Assembly: GCA_003242205.1 (NCBI GenBank)
Contig: QGUR01000124.1
Location: 1-12,259, forward strand
DNA: 12,259 nt
Origin: Chloroflexota bacterium
Lineage (GTDB): Bacteria > Chloroflexota > Anaerolineae > Aggregatilineales > Phototrophicaceae
Reading direction: 5' to 3'
The position numbers were made by a program, and so were the translations under genes. The notes under the pieces are model-generated. The model was not told the DNA's origin. It saw nothing but the letters and a program-made list of their open reading frames with translations, and made no database searches. Below, in pieces: positions 1 to 6,342 of this stretch; position 1 is the stretch's first letter, and each line of letters starts with the position of its first letter.

Positions 1-1789
1 TTGCCCCGGCTTTGCTTTGGATACATTTCCCGACGGGTCCGAGGTCCGCATTATCGACGTTCCCGGTCAACGAGACTTCAACGAGAACCTGCTGGCAGGC
101 GTCGGCGGCATCGACGCCGCGCTGCTGGTGATCGCCGCCGACGACGGCGTCATGCCGCAGACGCGCGAGCACCTTGCCATCCTCGATCTGCTTCAGATCA
201 AAACCGGCGTGATCGCCCTCACCAAAACCGATCTTGTAAACGACACCGGCTGGCTGGAACTGGTCGAAGCGGAAATCCGCGAGACGGTTCAGGCGACCGT
301 TCTGGCGAACGCGCCCATCGTGCCGGTTTCGGCGGTCAGCGGTGACGGCCTGAACGGGCTGCTGGCAGCGCTCGGCGAAGCGCTGGCCGGTCTGCCCCCC
401 ACGCCGGACCTGGGCCGCCCGCGCCTGCCGGTGGACCGTGTCTTCACGCTCAGCGGCTTCGGAACCATCGTCACCGGCACGCTGGTGGGAGGCACGCTGG
501 CAACCGGCGACGAAGTGGAATTTCAGCCCACTGGTGTGCGCGGGCGCGTGCGCGGCTTGCAAAGCTACCGGCAGGCCGTTTCGATCGCCCAACCGGGCAG
601 CCGGGTTGCCGTCAATCTAAGCGGTGTTGACCGCCAGCTTGTCAGGCGCGGTGATGTCCTGACGCGGCCCGGCCAGATGAGGCCGGCGACGCTGCTGGAT
701 GTTTTCTTCCGCCATCTGCCCGACGCCAGCCGCCCGCTGCGCCACAATGCGCAGGTCAAGGTCTTCTGCGGTGCGGCGGAAGTGATGGCCCACGCGCGCC
801 TGCTGTCCGCAGACATGCTGGCCCCCGGCGAGGAAGGCTGGCTTCAGCTCCGGCTGGACGCGCCGCTGGCTGCTGCGCCGGGCGACCGCTTCATCCTGCG
901 TTATCCTTCGCCGCCCGAAACCATCGGCGGCGGCGTGGTCGTCGACCCGCACCCGGCCAGAAAGTGGCGGCGCATGCAGCCTGATGTGCTGGCCGCGTTA
1001 GCGACGCGCCTTGAGGGCAGCCCGGCGCAGCGCATTGCCCAGCTTGCCGGCGGGCCGGAGCCGGTCCAGCCTCAGACGTTGGCCCGTCAGACGGGCATGC
1101 CCGAAGCCGAAACTGCCATTACCGAAGCGCTGAACAGCGGTCTGCTGGTGCAATTTGACGATGGAAGCGTGCTGGCGGCGCAGGCATGGCAGGCGCTGCG
1201 GCACAGTATCGAAGAGATGCTGGCGGCCTTCCATCAGGCGGAGCCGCTGCGGGCGGGCATGCCGCGAGAAGAACTACGCAGCCGCCTGAAAGTGAAAAAT
1301 GCCACGCTCAGCCTGTTTCTCAACAGGCTGCCGGGCGTCGTTTCCGAGCAGAACCTCGTCCGGCTGGAGACACATGCCATCCGGCTGACCGGCGCAAACG
1401 CCGCCAGAGCCGATGCCCTCAGAGCGCGGCTGGCCGAAAACCCGTATCTGCCCCCAACATGGCGGGAAGCGGTCGAATTGGCAGGTGAAGACGTGACGCG
1501 CGCCCTGATCGAGCTGGGGGAAATCGTTCAGGTCAATGCCGGCGTCATCTTCCCTCGCCGGGCCTATGAAGAAATGGTCGCCGCTACGCTGGAGATGATC
1601 GACGCGCAGGGTTCCGTGACGGTGGCTACGGTTCGCGACCGCTTTGCCACTTCGCGCAGGTTCGCCATCAGCCTGCTTGAACATCTGGATGCTACGGGCG
1701 TCACCCGGCGCGTGGGCGAAGTGCGCGTGCGCGGGCCGAAAGCTTCTCCCTCGCACGCTTCTCAAAAACGCGAACAGCGCTCCTTTTAA
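1..1789 (+). CDS. selB: Selenocysteine-specific elongation factor SelB (5' partial)
   Basis: GTPase that carries Sec-tRNA(Sec) to UGA codons next to a SECIS element on the ribosome. Reading from base 2, 595 residues are visible; the P-loop and switch I (roughly 40-45 residues) lie left of the window. Visible in order: G3 motif DVPG at residues 19-22; TKTD (74-77) as the NKxD base-recognition motif, the T being usual in SelB; EF-Tu-like beta barrels starting near the VDRVFTLSGFGTIVTGTL stretch; the SelB-typical RYPSPPETIGGG segment near residue 300; then C-terminal winged-helix repeats that bind SECIS RNA, ending with a typical TSRRFAISLLEHLDATGVTRR segment. Oddity: the residue after DVPG is Gln (bases 68-70, CAA), not the catalytic His of translational GTPases. 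The gene ends 26 bases before the convergent DUF62 gene, with no clear terminator between them. The family call is firm; SelB activity is inferred. Confidence 0.93.
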   Translation, partial: CPGFALDTFPDGSEVRIIDVPGQRDFNENLLAGVGGIDAALLVIAADDGVMPQTREHLAILDLLQIKTGVIALTKTDLVNDTGWLELVEAEIRETVQATVLANAPIVPVSAVSGDGLNGLLAALGEALAGLPPTPDLGRPRLPVDRVFTLSGFGTIVTGTLVGGTLATGDEVEFQPTGVRGRVRGLQSYRQAVSIAQPGSRVAVNLSGVDRQLVRRGDVLTRPGQMRPATLLDVFFRHLPDASRPLRHNAQVKVFCGAAEVMAHARLLSADMLAPGEEGWLQLRLDAPLAAAPGDRFILRYPSPPETIGGGVVVDPHPARKWRRMQPDVLAALATRLEGSPAQRIAQLAGGPEPVQPQTLARQTGMPEAETAITEALNSGLLVQFDDGSVLAAQAWQALRHSIEEMLAAFHQAEPLRAGMPREELRSRLKVKNATLSLFLNRLPGVVSEQNLVRLETHAIRLTGANAARADALRARLAENPYLPPTWREAVELAGEDVTRALIELGEIVQVNAGVIFPRRAYEEMVAATLEMIDAQGSVTVATVRDRFATSRRFAISLLEHLDATGVTRRVGEVRVRGPKASPSHASQKREQRSF

Positions 1790-1815
1790 GATAGAAAATA
1801 GAAAAAGCTAGTCGT

Positions 1816-2676
1816 TCAGAATGGGGCTTCAGCCCATGCCTGCAGCCTGACCTCGATGCGATCCCCGGCGTTGACCCCCAGACGCGAGGCCGCGCTGCCG
1901 CGATTGACCGCGATTTCGAGGAAACCGCTGCTGCCGATAATCGCCACCAGTTCACCGCTTTCGGCTTCGGCATAGGTGCGGCGCACGCCCACCAGCGATT
2001 GCCCCGCGACCTGCACCTCTGCCGTCGCCGCGTCGAACGTGACCGCGCGTGGCTGGCGGTTGAACCTCGGCGTCAGCGCGATTCCGCCGCCCTCCGCCCA
2101 ACGGCAGGTCCCGATGCTCGTCACGACATTGCCGAAATGGTCGATGTGCAACACTTCTCCGATGATTCGTTCGCCGGAAGTTTCCAGCAACGGCGCGGGC
2201 AGGCGCACGGGATCGGTGATGACGAAACCCAGCGCGTGCAGCGGCACATTCGCGGCGAGATTGGCCGCCAGCGGCGCGAAGATGTCGCGCCCGTGAAAGG
2301 TGCTGCTAACCTCCGGGAGATGAAAGCGCTCTTCCGTCGGCTCGATGAACGTCGCTTCGTCCCACTCGTCGAGCACATAGCTTAGTACGCCGTTGTCCGG
2401 CGCGACGAAGAGATAACCGCCCGCCGAGGCCACCAGCGGACGCCGTTCACTGCCGACGCCCGGATCGACCACCACCAGAAAGATCGTGCCATGTGGGAAA
2501 TAGCGATAGGTGGTCAACAGAGTAAAGGCGGCCTGCCGCACGTTCTGCGGTTCAATGGCATGAGTCACGTCGATGAAACGCGTCTGCGAATGGATACCCA
2601 GCATCACGCCCTTCATCACGCCTACGTAACCATCCGCCAGGCCAAAATCGGTCAGAAGTGCGATCACAGGCTGCAC
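1816..2676 (-). CDS. SAM hydroxide adenosyltransferase (DUF62 family)
   Basis: Member of the DUF62/fluorinase-chlorinase family. Most bacterial members hydrolyse S-adenosylmethionine to adenosine and methionine using hydroxide rather than halide. Starting at the GTG at 2676 gives 286 residues, the usual family length, opening with VQPVIALLTDFG. The triad of the hydrolase branch is visible: D71 and R78 in VVDPGVGSERRPL and H128 in FHGRDIF. PDNGVLS (93-99), HFGNVV and a C-terminal GSSGFLEIAVNRGSAA segment are also family-typical. The GTG start is supported by GGGAG nine bases upstream. An in-frame ATG at 2757 would add 27 residues that do not resemble the family and would run through the divergent his promoter. 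It is transcribed away from the his operon. The D-R-H triad argues against a fluorinase or chlorinase; the cellular role of the family is poorly understood. Confidence 0.9.
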   Translation of the reverse strand: MQPVIALLTDFGLADGYVGVMKGVMLGIHSQTRFIDVTHAIEPQNVRQAAFTLLTTYRYFPHGTIFLVVVDPGVGSERRPLVASAGGYLFVAPDNGVLSYVLDEWDEATFIEPTEERFHLPEVSSTFHGRDIFAPLAANLAANVPLHALGFVITDPVRLPAPLLETSGERIIGEVLHIDHFGNVVTSIGTCRWAEGGGIALTPRFNRQPRAVTFDAATAEVQVAGQSLVGVRRTYAEAESGELVAIIGSSGFLEIAVNRGSAASRLGVNAGDRIEVRLQAWAEAPF

Positions 2677-2706
2677 GGCGCTACTCTCCCTCGCTACGAC
2701 AGCCGA

Positions 2707-2720
2707 TTTTGCGCGCAAAA
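2707..2720. repeat. 14-bp perfect palindrome in the divergent region
   Basis: TTTTGCGCGCAAAA reads identically on both strands. It lies 30 bp upstream of the his -35 box and about 30 bp upstream of the GTG start of the DUF62 gene, so it could be an operator serving either or both genes. It could also be a short hairpin in the DUF62 mRNA. Function is inferred only from position and symmetry. Confidence 0.5.
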
Positions 2721-2750
2721 CAGGCCAAACGCAACCCGAATGCCGGGACG

Positions 2751-2780
2751 TTGACAACGCGCCGCGCCTGCGTATATACT
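2751..2780 (+). promoter_or_regulatory. Sigma70-type promoter of the his operon
   Basis: A consensus -35 TTGACA (2751-2756), 18-bp spacer, and -10 TATACT (2775-2780, one mismatch). Transcription should start near 2787, about 30 bases before the leader reading frame. The -35 box sits inside an 11-bp inverted repeat, CGTTGACAACG (2749-2759), which might be a repressor site but may only reflect the -35 sequence itself. Confidence 0.75.
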
Positions 2781-2815
2781 GCTCGCGGAACGAGCGACTG
2801 TTTCGAGGTCAGGCA

Positions 2816-2878
2816 GTGATTTTCGATCACCATCATCAGCGCATACAGCTCCCCGAACCGGTGTTGGCCGACTCGTAA
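2816..2878 (+). CDS. hisL: Histidine-rich leader peptide (20 aa)
   Basis: A short reading frame GTG ATT TTC GAT followed by CAC CAT CAT gives (M)IFDHHHQRIQ and ends at TAA 2876-2878 after 20 codons. The ribosome binding site GAGGT at 2805-2809 is 6 bases from the GTG. Three of the first seven codons are histidine and are consecutive, as expected for a regulatory leader peptide that senses His-tRNA supply. The peptide itself would have no function beyond its translation. It lies between a strong promoter and an intrinsic terminator directly before hisH. The symbol hisL is given by analogy with enterobacteria; there the leader has seven His codons, so three is a modest number. Confidence 0.7.
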   Translation: MIFDHHHQRIQLPEPVLADS

Positions 2879-2915
2879 CGACCGTCACGTTTGTTCCACG
2901 TTCGTAGTTTACAGT

Positions 2916-2937
2916 CCCCGCGCCGGCGGGGTTTTTT
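2916..2937 (+). terminator. Intrinsic terminator in the his leader (attenuator)
   Basis: Perfect 6-bp GC stem CCCCGC (2916-2921) and GCGGGG (2926-2931) with a GCCG loop, followed directly by six T, then GTTTT. It ends only a few bases before the hisH ribosome binding site (AAGGAG, 2946-2951). A strong terminator between a promoter and the first structural gene of its operon implies conditional readthrough. Confidence 0.85.
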
Positions 2938-2957
2938 GTTTTCGGAAGGAGACGCCG

Positions 2958-3566
2958 ATGCTGGCTGTCATCGACTATGGCGCAGGCAATTTACGCAGCG
3001 TACTGCATGCCCTGAACTTCCTCGGCGCAACCAACATTCGCGTGGCGCGTGCGCCCTACGAGTTGCGCGGCGCGGACAAGATCATCCTGCCCGGCGTCGG
3101 AGCATTCGGCGCAGGCATGGAACGGCTGCGCGCGCAGGATCTCGTGCAGGCGATCAGGGACGCGGTGATCGCCGGAACGCCCTATCTCGGCATCTGTCTG
3201 GGCATGCAATTCCTGTTCGAGCGCAGCGACGAAATGGGCGTGCACGAGGGCATCGGCCTGTTGCCCGGCGAAGTCACGCGTCTGAACGCCGCGCCCGGCC
3301 TGAAAGTGCCGCACATGGGCTGGAATCGCCTGCAAGCCCGGCGCGAATCCGCGCTGCTGAACGGTGTTTCGAGCGCGGGCTATGCCTATTTCGTCCACAG
3401 CTATCACTGCGTCCCGGCGCGTGACGATGATATTCTGGCGACCGTCGATTACGACGGGCCGGTTGTCGCCGCCGTCCAGCGCGATCACATTTACGGCGTT
3501 CAGTTCCATCCGGAAAAGAGCCAGCGCCTTGGCCTGCAAATCCTGTCCAACTTTCTGGAGCTATGA
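2958..3566 (+). CDS. hisH: Imidazole glycerol phosphate synthase, glutamine amidotransferase subunit
   Basis: Glutaminase subunit that feeds ammonia to HisF for the conversion of PRFAR to imidazole glycerol phosphate plus AICAR. 202 residues, normal for the family. Class I amidotransferase features: opening IDYGAGNLRS, LPGVGAFGAGM (44-54), nucleophile Cys80 in GICLGMQFLFE, and the His184/Glu186 pair in FHPEKS. The start is set by AAGGAG six bases upstream (2946-2951). It is the first structural gene of the operon, directly behind the leader terminator, and overlaps the ATG of hisA in an ATGA context. The partner subunit hisF lies two genes on. Confidence 0.97.
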   Translation: MLAVIDYGAGNLRSVLHALNFLGATNIRVARAPYELRGADKIILPGVGAFGAGMERLRAQDLVQAIRDAVIAGTPYLGICLGMQFLFERSDEMGVHEGIGLLPGEVTRLNAAPGLKVPHMGWNRLQARRESALLNGVSSAGYAYFVHSYHCVPARDDDILATVDYDGPVVAAVQRDHIYGVQFHPEKSQRLGLQILSNFLEL

Positions 3567-3568
3567 AG

Positions 3569-4300
3569 ATGCAAATTTACCCGGCGATTGACCTGCGCGG
3601 TGGTCAGGTGGTGCGCCTGAAGGAGGGCGACCCGAACCGGCAAACGGTCTTCAGCGCAAACCCGGTCGAAACGGCGCAGCGCTGGATCGATCAGGGCGCG
3701 ACGTGGCTGCACGTCGTCAACCTCGATGGCGCATTTGCGGAAGCGAACAGCAACGGCGCAATTCTTGAGGCGCTCGCCCGGCTGGATGTAAAGGTGCAGT
3801 TTGGCGGCGGGCTGCGGCAATTGAGCGACGTGCAACAGGCGTTCGACCGCGGCGCGGCGCGCGTCGTTCTCGGCACAGTCGCCGTCGAACAGCCTGAAGT
3901 GGTCGCGGAAGCGGTAGCGCGCTGGGGCGCGGAGCGCGTTTGTATCGCGCTAGATGCGAAGCACGGCAAAGTCGCCACGCACGGCTGGCAGCAGGCGAGC
4001 GACCATACCCCGGTCGAACTGGGCCGCCAGATGGTCGAACAGGGCGTACGACACGCGCTGTATACGGACGTCAGCCGCGATGGCGGGCTTGCAGGCGTCA
4101 ACATCGACGCCACCGTAACGCTGGCGCGCGAGACCGGGCTGGCGGTCATCGCTTCCGGCGGCGTGAGCAGCGCCGGAGAAATCGAGCGTCTGGCGGCCAG
4201 CGGCGTAGTCGCGGGAGCAGTAATCGGCATGGCGCTCTACGAAGGGCGGCTGACCCTGATGGAAGCGCTGGCGGCGGCAGGAGGCATAAATGCTCGCTAA
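3569..4300 (+). CDS. hisA: ProFAR isomerase
   Basis: (beta-alpha)8-barrel enzyme that isomerises 5'-ProFAR to PRFAR, the step before HisHF. Two possible ATGs: 3563 (overlapping the hisH stop as ATGA) and 3569. I prefer 3569: GGAG at 3557-3560 is then 8 bases away instead of 2, and the protein begins MQIYPAIDLRGG with the catalytic Asp at residue 8, the number found in well-studied HisA. It has 243 residues. Other visible sites: FGGGLR (79-83), second catalytic Asp129 in ALDAKHG, and YTDVSRDG with Thr166. The second-half phosphate-binding region IASGGVSS is intact. The stop overlaps hisF by 11 bases, indicating coupled translation. Confidence 0.95.
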   Translation: MQIYPAIDLRGGQVVRLKEGDPNRQTVFSANPVETAQRWIDQGATWLHVVNLDGAFAEANSNGAILEALARLDVKVQFGGGLRQLSDVQQAFDRGAARVVLGTVAVEQPEVVAEAVARWGAERVCIALDAKHGKVATHGWQQASDHTPVELGRQMVEQGVRHALYTDVSRDGGLAGVNIDATVTLARETGLAVIASGGVSSAGEIERLAASGVVAGAVIGMALYEGRLTLMEALAAAGGINAR

Positions 4301-5066
4301 ACGGATTATCCCCTGTCTGGACGTGATGAACGGGCGCGTTGTCAAGGGCGTCAATTTCGTCAACCTGCGCGACGCCGGCGACCCGGTAGAACAGGCGGCC
4401 ATTTACGACCGTGAAGGCGCGGATGAACTGGTGTTTCTCGACATCACCGCCTCGAACGAGAACCGCGCGACGATGCTCGACATGGTTCGCAACGTGGCCG
4501 ACGCGATCTTCATCCCCTTTTGCGTCGGCGGCGGCATTCGCAGCCTCGAAGACATCCGCGCGACGCTGCTGGCAGGCGCGGATAAAGTGTCGATCAACAG
4601 CGCCGCCATCCGCGATCCCGACCTGATCAACCGCAGCGCGCAGGCCTTTGGTTCGCAGTGTATCGTGGTCGCAATCGACCCGAAGTGGAACGGCGAGCGC
4701 TGGGAGGTCTATATCAACGGCGGGCGTATACCAACCGGGAAAGACGCCATCGAATGGGCGCGCGAAGTCGAGCAGCGCGGCGCAGGTGAAATCCTGCTGA
4801 CCAGCATGGACCGCGACGGCACAAAAGCGGGGTACAATATCGAACTGACTCGCGCGGTCGCCGAAGCCGTGTCCATTCCGGTCATCGCCTCCGGCGGCGC
4901 GGGCACGATGGAACACTTTTGCGAAGCGCTGACCGAAGGCAAGGCTGACGCAGCCCTTGCGGCCAGCATCTTCCATTACAACGAAATCCGGATTGGCGAA
5001 CTGAAGGCTTATCTGGCCGAACGGGGCGTGCCCGTTCGCCTGTCCGGTTGGGAAAGCGCGATATGA
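4290..5066 (+). CDS. hisF: Imidazole glycerol phosphate synthase, cyclase subunit
   Basis: Cyclase subunit of IGP synthase; uses ammonia from HisH to turn PRFAR into imidazole glycerol phosphate and AICAR. 258 residues, family-typical barrel beginning MLAKRIIPCLDV. Both catalytic aspartates sit at the canonical positions, Asp11 (CLD) and Asp130 (VVAIDPK). GGGIR (80-84) and TSMDRDGTKAGYN are present. A full AGGAGG at 4279-4284 lies five bases before the ATG, inside the end of hisA; the 11-base overlap suggests translational coupling. The stop overlaps the hisI ATG (ATGA). Confidence 0.97.
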   Translation: MLAKRIIPCLDVMNGRVVKGVNFVNLRDAGDPVEQAAIYDREGADELVFLDITASNENRATMLDMVRNVADAIFIPFCVGGGIRSLEDIRATLLAGADKVSINSAAIRDPDLINRSAQAFGSQCIVVAIDPKWNGERWEVYINGGRIPTGKDAIEWAREVEQRGAGEILLTSMDRDGTKAGYNIELTRAVAEAVSIPVIASGGAGTMEHFCEALTEGKADAALAASIFHYNEIRIGELKAYLAERGVPVRLSGWESAI

Positions 5067-5392
5067 ATTTCGACCAGCTCAAATGGGATGAGAACGGTCT
5101 GATACCCGCCGTCGTTCAGGACGCCAGCACGCTTCAGGTGTTGATGGTCGCCTATATGAACGAACAGTCGTTGCGCGCCACGCTCGACGGCGGCGAGACG
5201 GTCTTCTGGAGCCGCAGCCGCCGCGCGCTGTGGCACAAGGGAGCGACATCGGGCAATGTGCAGCGCGTGCGTGAAATTCGCTATGACTGCGACGGCGACA
5301 CCCTGCTGATTCTGGTCGACCCCGCGGGGCCTGCCTGCCATACCGGCGCTGTATCCTGCTTCTTCCGCACGCTGGAGACACCAAATGCCTGA
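5063..5392 (+). CDS. hisI: Phosphoribosyl-AMP cyclohydrolase
   Basis: Zinc enzyme opening the adenine ring of PR-AMP to give ProFAR precursor. 109 residues from the ATG at 5063, which overlaps the hisF stop as ATGA; a TTG fifteen bases upstream is less likely. Visible motifs: FWSRSRRALWHKGATSGN, then DCDGDTLL, and GPACHTGAVSCF. The three cysteines in the last two segments are the expected zinc ligands. In this window hisI is a separate gene, not fused to hisE as in many bacteria, and overlaps hisE by 8 bases. Confidence 0.95.
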   Translation: MNFDQLKWDENGLIPAVVQDASTLQVLMVAYMNEQSLRATLDGGETVFWSRSRRALWHKGATSGNVQRVREIRYDCDGDTLLILVDPAGPACHTGAVSCFFRTLETPNA

Positions 5393-5675
5393 CATGCTGC
5401 ACGAGCTTGAAAACATCATACTGGACCGCAGGGCGAACCCGCAGCCCGGCAGCTACACCAATCGCTTGTTCGAAGCGGGCCTGAACCGCAGCGCGCAGAA
5501 AGTCGGCGAAGAAGCCACCGAGGTTATCGTCGCGGCGCTTGGGCAGGACCGGCACGAGCAGATAGGCGAGCTGGCCGATCTGTTCTACCACACGCTGGTG
5601 CTCATGGCGCAACTGGACATCCGGCTTGGCGACGTTGAAGCAGAACTGCACCGCCGCCATCATGGCGACCGTTAG
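5385..5675 (+). CDS. hisE: Phosphoribosyl-ATP pyrophosphatase
   Basis: All-alpha, MazG-like hydrolase that removes pyrophosphate from PR-ATP, giving PR-AMP for HisI. 96 residues. Metal-binding pattern: KVGEEATE with Glu42, Glu43 and Glu46, then ELADLFYH with Glu62 and Asp65. GGAG at 5374-5377 is seven bases before the ATG, inside the hisI end. A second ATG three codons in (5394) is possible. Last his gene of the cluster; hisG, hisD, hisC and hisB are not in the window. Confidence 0.94.
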   Translation: MPDMLHELENIILDRRANPQPGSYTNRLFEAGLNRSAQKVGEEATEVIVAALGQDRHEQIGELADLFYHTLVLMAQLDIRLGDVEAELHRRHHGDR

Positions 5676-5721
5676 CCAGCACTGTGTTACCCGCCTTCAC
5701 CACGATTTTCGAGGACCCCAA

Positions 5722-6138
5722 GTGCCACCAACCGACCGATTTGTCGCCAGCACAACGTTTCACGTGCGTTACGCCGAAACCGACGCGATGGGCATTGTCC
5801 ATCACGCCAGTTATATCGTCTATTTCGAGGAAGGGCGCAGCAACTACGCCCGCCAGCGCGGTAGCGACTATGCCAGCTTCGAGCGCAGCGGCCACTATCT
5901 GGCCGTGACGGAAGTCAGCGCCCGCTATCTCAAACCGGCGCACTACGATGACCGGCTGACGATTTACTGCTGGCTGGTCGAAATGAAGAGCCGCGCGCTG
6001 ACATTTGGCTATGAAATCGTAAACGCGGCCACGGGCGAACTGCTGGTCACCGGGCAATCGCGCCATGTTTGCATCAACCGCGATGGGCGTGTTGCGCCGA
6101 TTCCGCCTGCATGGCGTGCCTGGGCATCTGCCCTTTAG
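5722..6138 (+). CDS. Hotdog-fold acyl-CoA thioesterase (YbgC / 4-hydroxybenzoyl-CoA type)
   Basis: Predicted cytosolic thioesterase hydrolysing an acyl- or aryl-CoA. I take the GTG at 5722 as start: GAGGA (5711-5715) lies six bases upstream and the product is 138 residues, the usual hotdog size. The same frame opens at an ATG at 5626 inside hisE, but the extra residues are not family-like. The signature is VRYAETDAMGIVHHASYIVYFEEGR, with catalytic Asp21 in the ETD element. It follows hisE by 46 bases on the same strand and is probably the last gene of the his transcript. No link to histidine synthesis is evident, and the substrate cannot be read from sequence. Confidence 0.88.
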   Translation: MPPTDRFVASTTFHVRYAETDAMGIVHHASYIVYFEEGRSNYARQRGSDYASFERSGHYLAVTEVSARYLKPAHYDDRLTIYCWLVEMKSRALTFGYEIVNAATGELLVTGQSRHVCINRDGRVAPIPPAWRAWASAL

Positions 6139-6167
6139 GTCTGCGTCCAACATATACTTGTGCACTC

Positions 6168-6184
6168 CTGCCCTCAGCGGGCAG
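6168..6184. repeat. Hairpin after the thioesterase gene
   Basis: Perfect 6-bp stem CTGCCC (6168-6173) and GGGCAG (6179-6184) with a TCAGC loop, 30 bases after the thioesterase stop. It is followed by TAATAA rather than a T-run, so it is not a convincing intrinsic terminator. It may stabilise the 3' end of the his transcript or act with Rho. Confidence 0.5.
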
Positions 6185-6248
6185 TAATAACGCTGCTGGC
6201 GTGTATGATGACCCGCCATAAGAGCCTGCTTGTCTTAGCACTTAAGCA

Positions 6249-6260
6249 ATCTGTACAGAT
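6249..6260. promoter_or_regulatory. 12-bp palindrome upstream of the BTAD regulator (candidate operator)
   Basis: ATCTGTACAGAT is a perfect palindrome centred about 35 bp upstream of the likely -10 box of the regulator gene, in a 204-bp intergenic space. The position suits binding of a transcription factor, possibly the regulator itself. No protein assignment is possible from sequence. Confidence 0.45.
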
Positions 6261-6285
6261 GATATGGCGCTTAGCGGGAACATGA

Positions 6286-6294
6286 TGCTATACT
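6286..6294 (+). promoter_or_regulatory. Extended -10 promoter of the BTAD regulator
   Basis: TGC followed by TATACT (6289-6294) makes a TGnTATAnT-type extended -10. No good -35 box is found at 16-18 bp spacing, as is common for extended -10 promoters or those needing an activator. The transcript would begin near 6301 and give a 5' UTR of about 40 bases. Confidence 0.5.
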
Positions 6295-6342
6295 AAAATC
6301 AACATTTATAACCCGCTGGCTATGTTCAGGAGCAACCATTGA

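Larger units (their letters stand above)
2787..2957 (+). promoter_or_regulatory. Candidate his operon attenuator (transcribed leader)
   Basis: Untranslated leader between the his promoter and hisH. It contains a His-rich mini-frame (2816-2878), an intrinsic terminator (2916-2937) and alternative pairings. Segment 2858-2867 can pair with 2830-2837, which covers the His codons (7 of 8 positions, one G-U). It can instead pair with 2917-2926, the 5' terminator arm plus one base of the 3' arm (9 of 10 positions, two G-U). A ribosome stalled at the His codons would leave 2858-2867 free to block the terminator. A ribosome finishing at the stop codon (2876) would cover that segment and let the terminator form. 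Pairings were worked out by eye. No T-box consensus is present. The logic is known for enterobacterial his operons; its operation here is inference. Confidence 0.72.

Noticed and set aside
1274..1765. Minus-strand open frames inside selB, and similar long antisense frames in hisF and gyrB
   Set aside because: They are shadows of GC-rich coding sequence; no ribosome binding sites and no recognisable protein features.
1790..1815. Terminator between selB and the convergent DUF62 gene
   Set aside because: The 26 bases are A-rich with no stem that can be drawn.
2677..2757. Longer N-terminus for the DUF62 gene from the ATG at 2757
   Set aside because: The extra 27 residues are not family-like and overlap the his -35 box and the palindrome; the GTG at 2676 has a ribosome binding site and gives the normal length.
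2781..2795. 5-bp hairpin GCTCG-CGGAA-CGAGC near the his transcription start
   Set aside because: The expected start near 2787 falls inside it, so the 5' arm would mostly not be transcribed; probably chance in GC-rich DNA.
2787..2957. T-box or riboswitch as the explanation of the his leader terminator
   Set aside because: No T-box consensus segment or specifier-loop arrangement is recognisable, and the leader is too short; the His-codon frame explains the terminator better.
6168..6184. Intrinsic terminator after the thioesterase
   Set aside because: The stem is perfect but no T-run follows on either strand; kept as a hairpin only.
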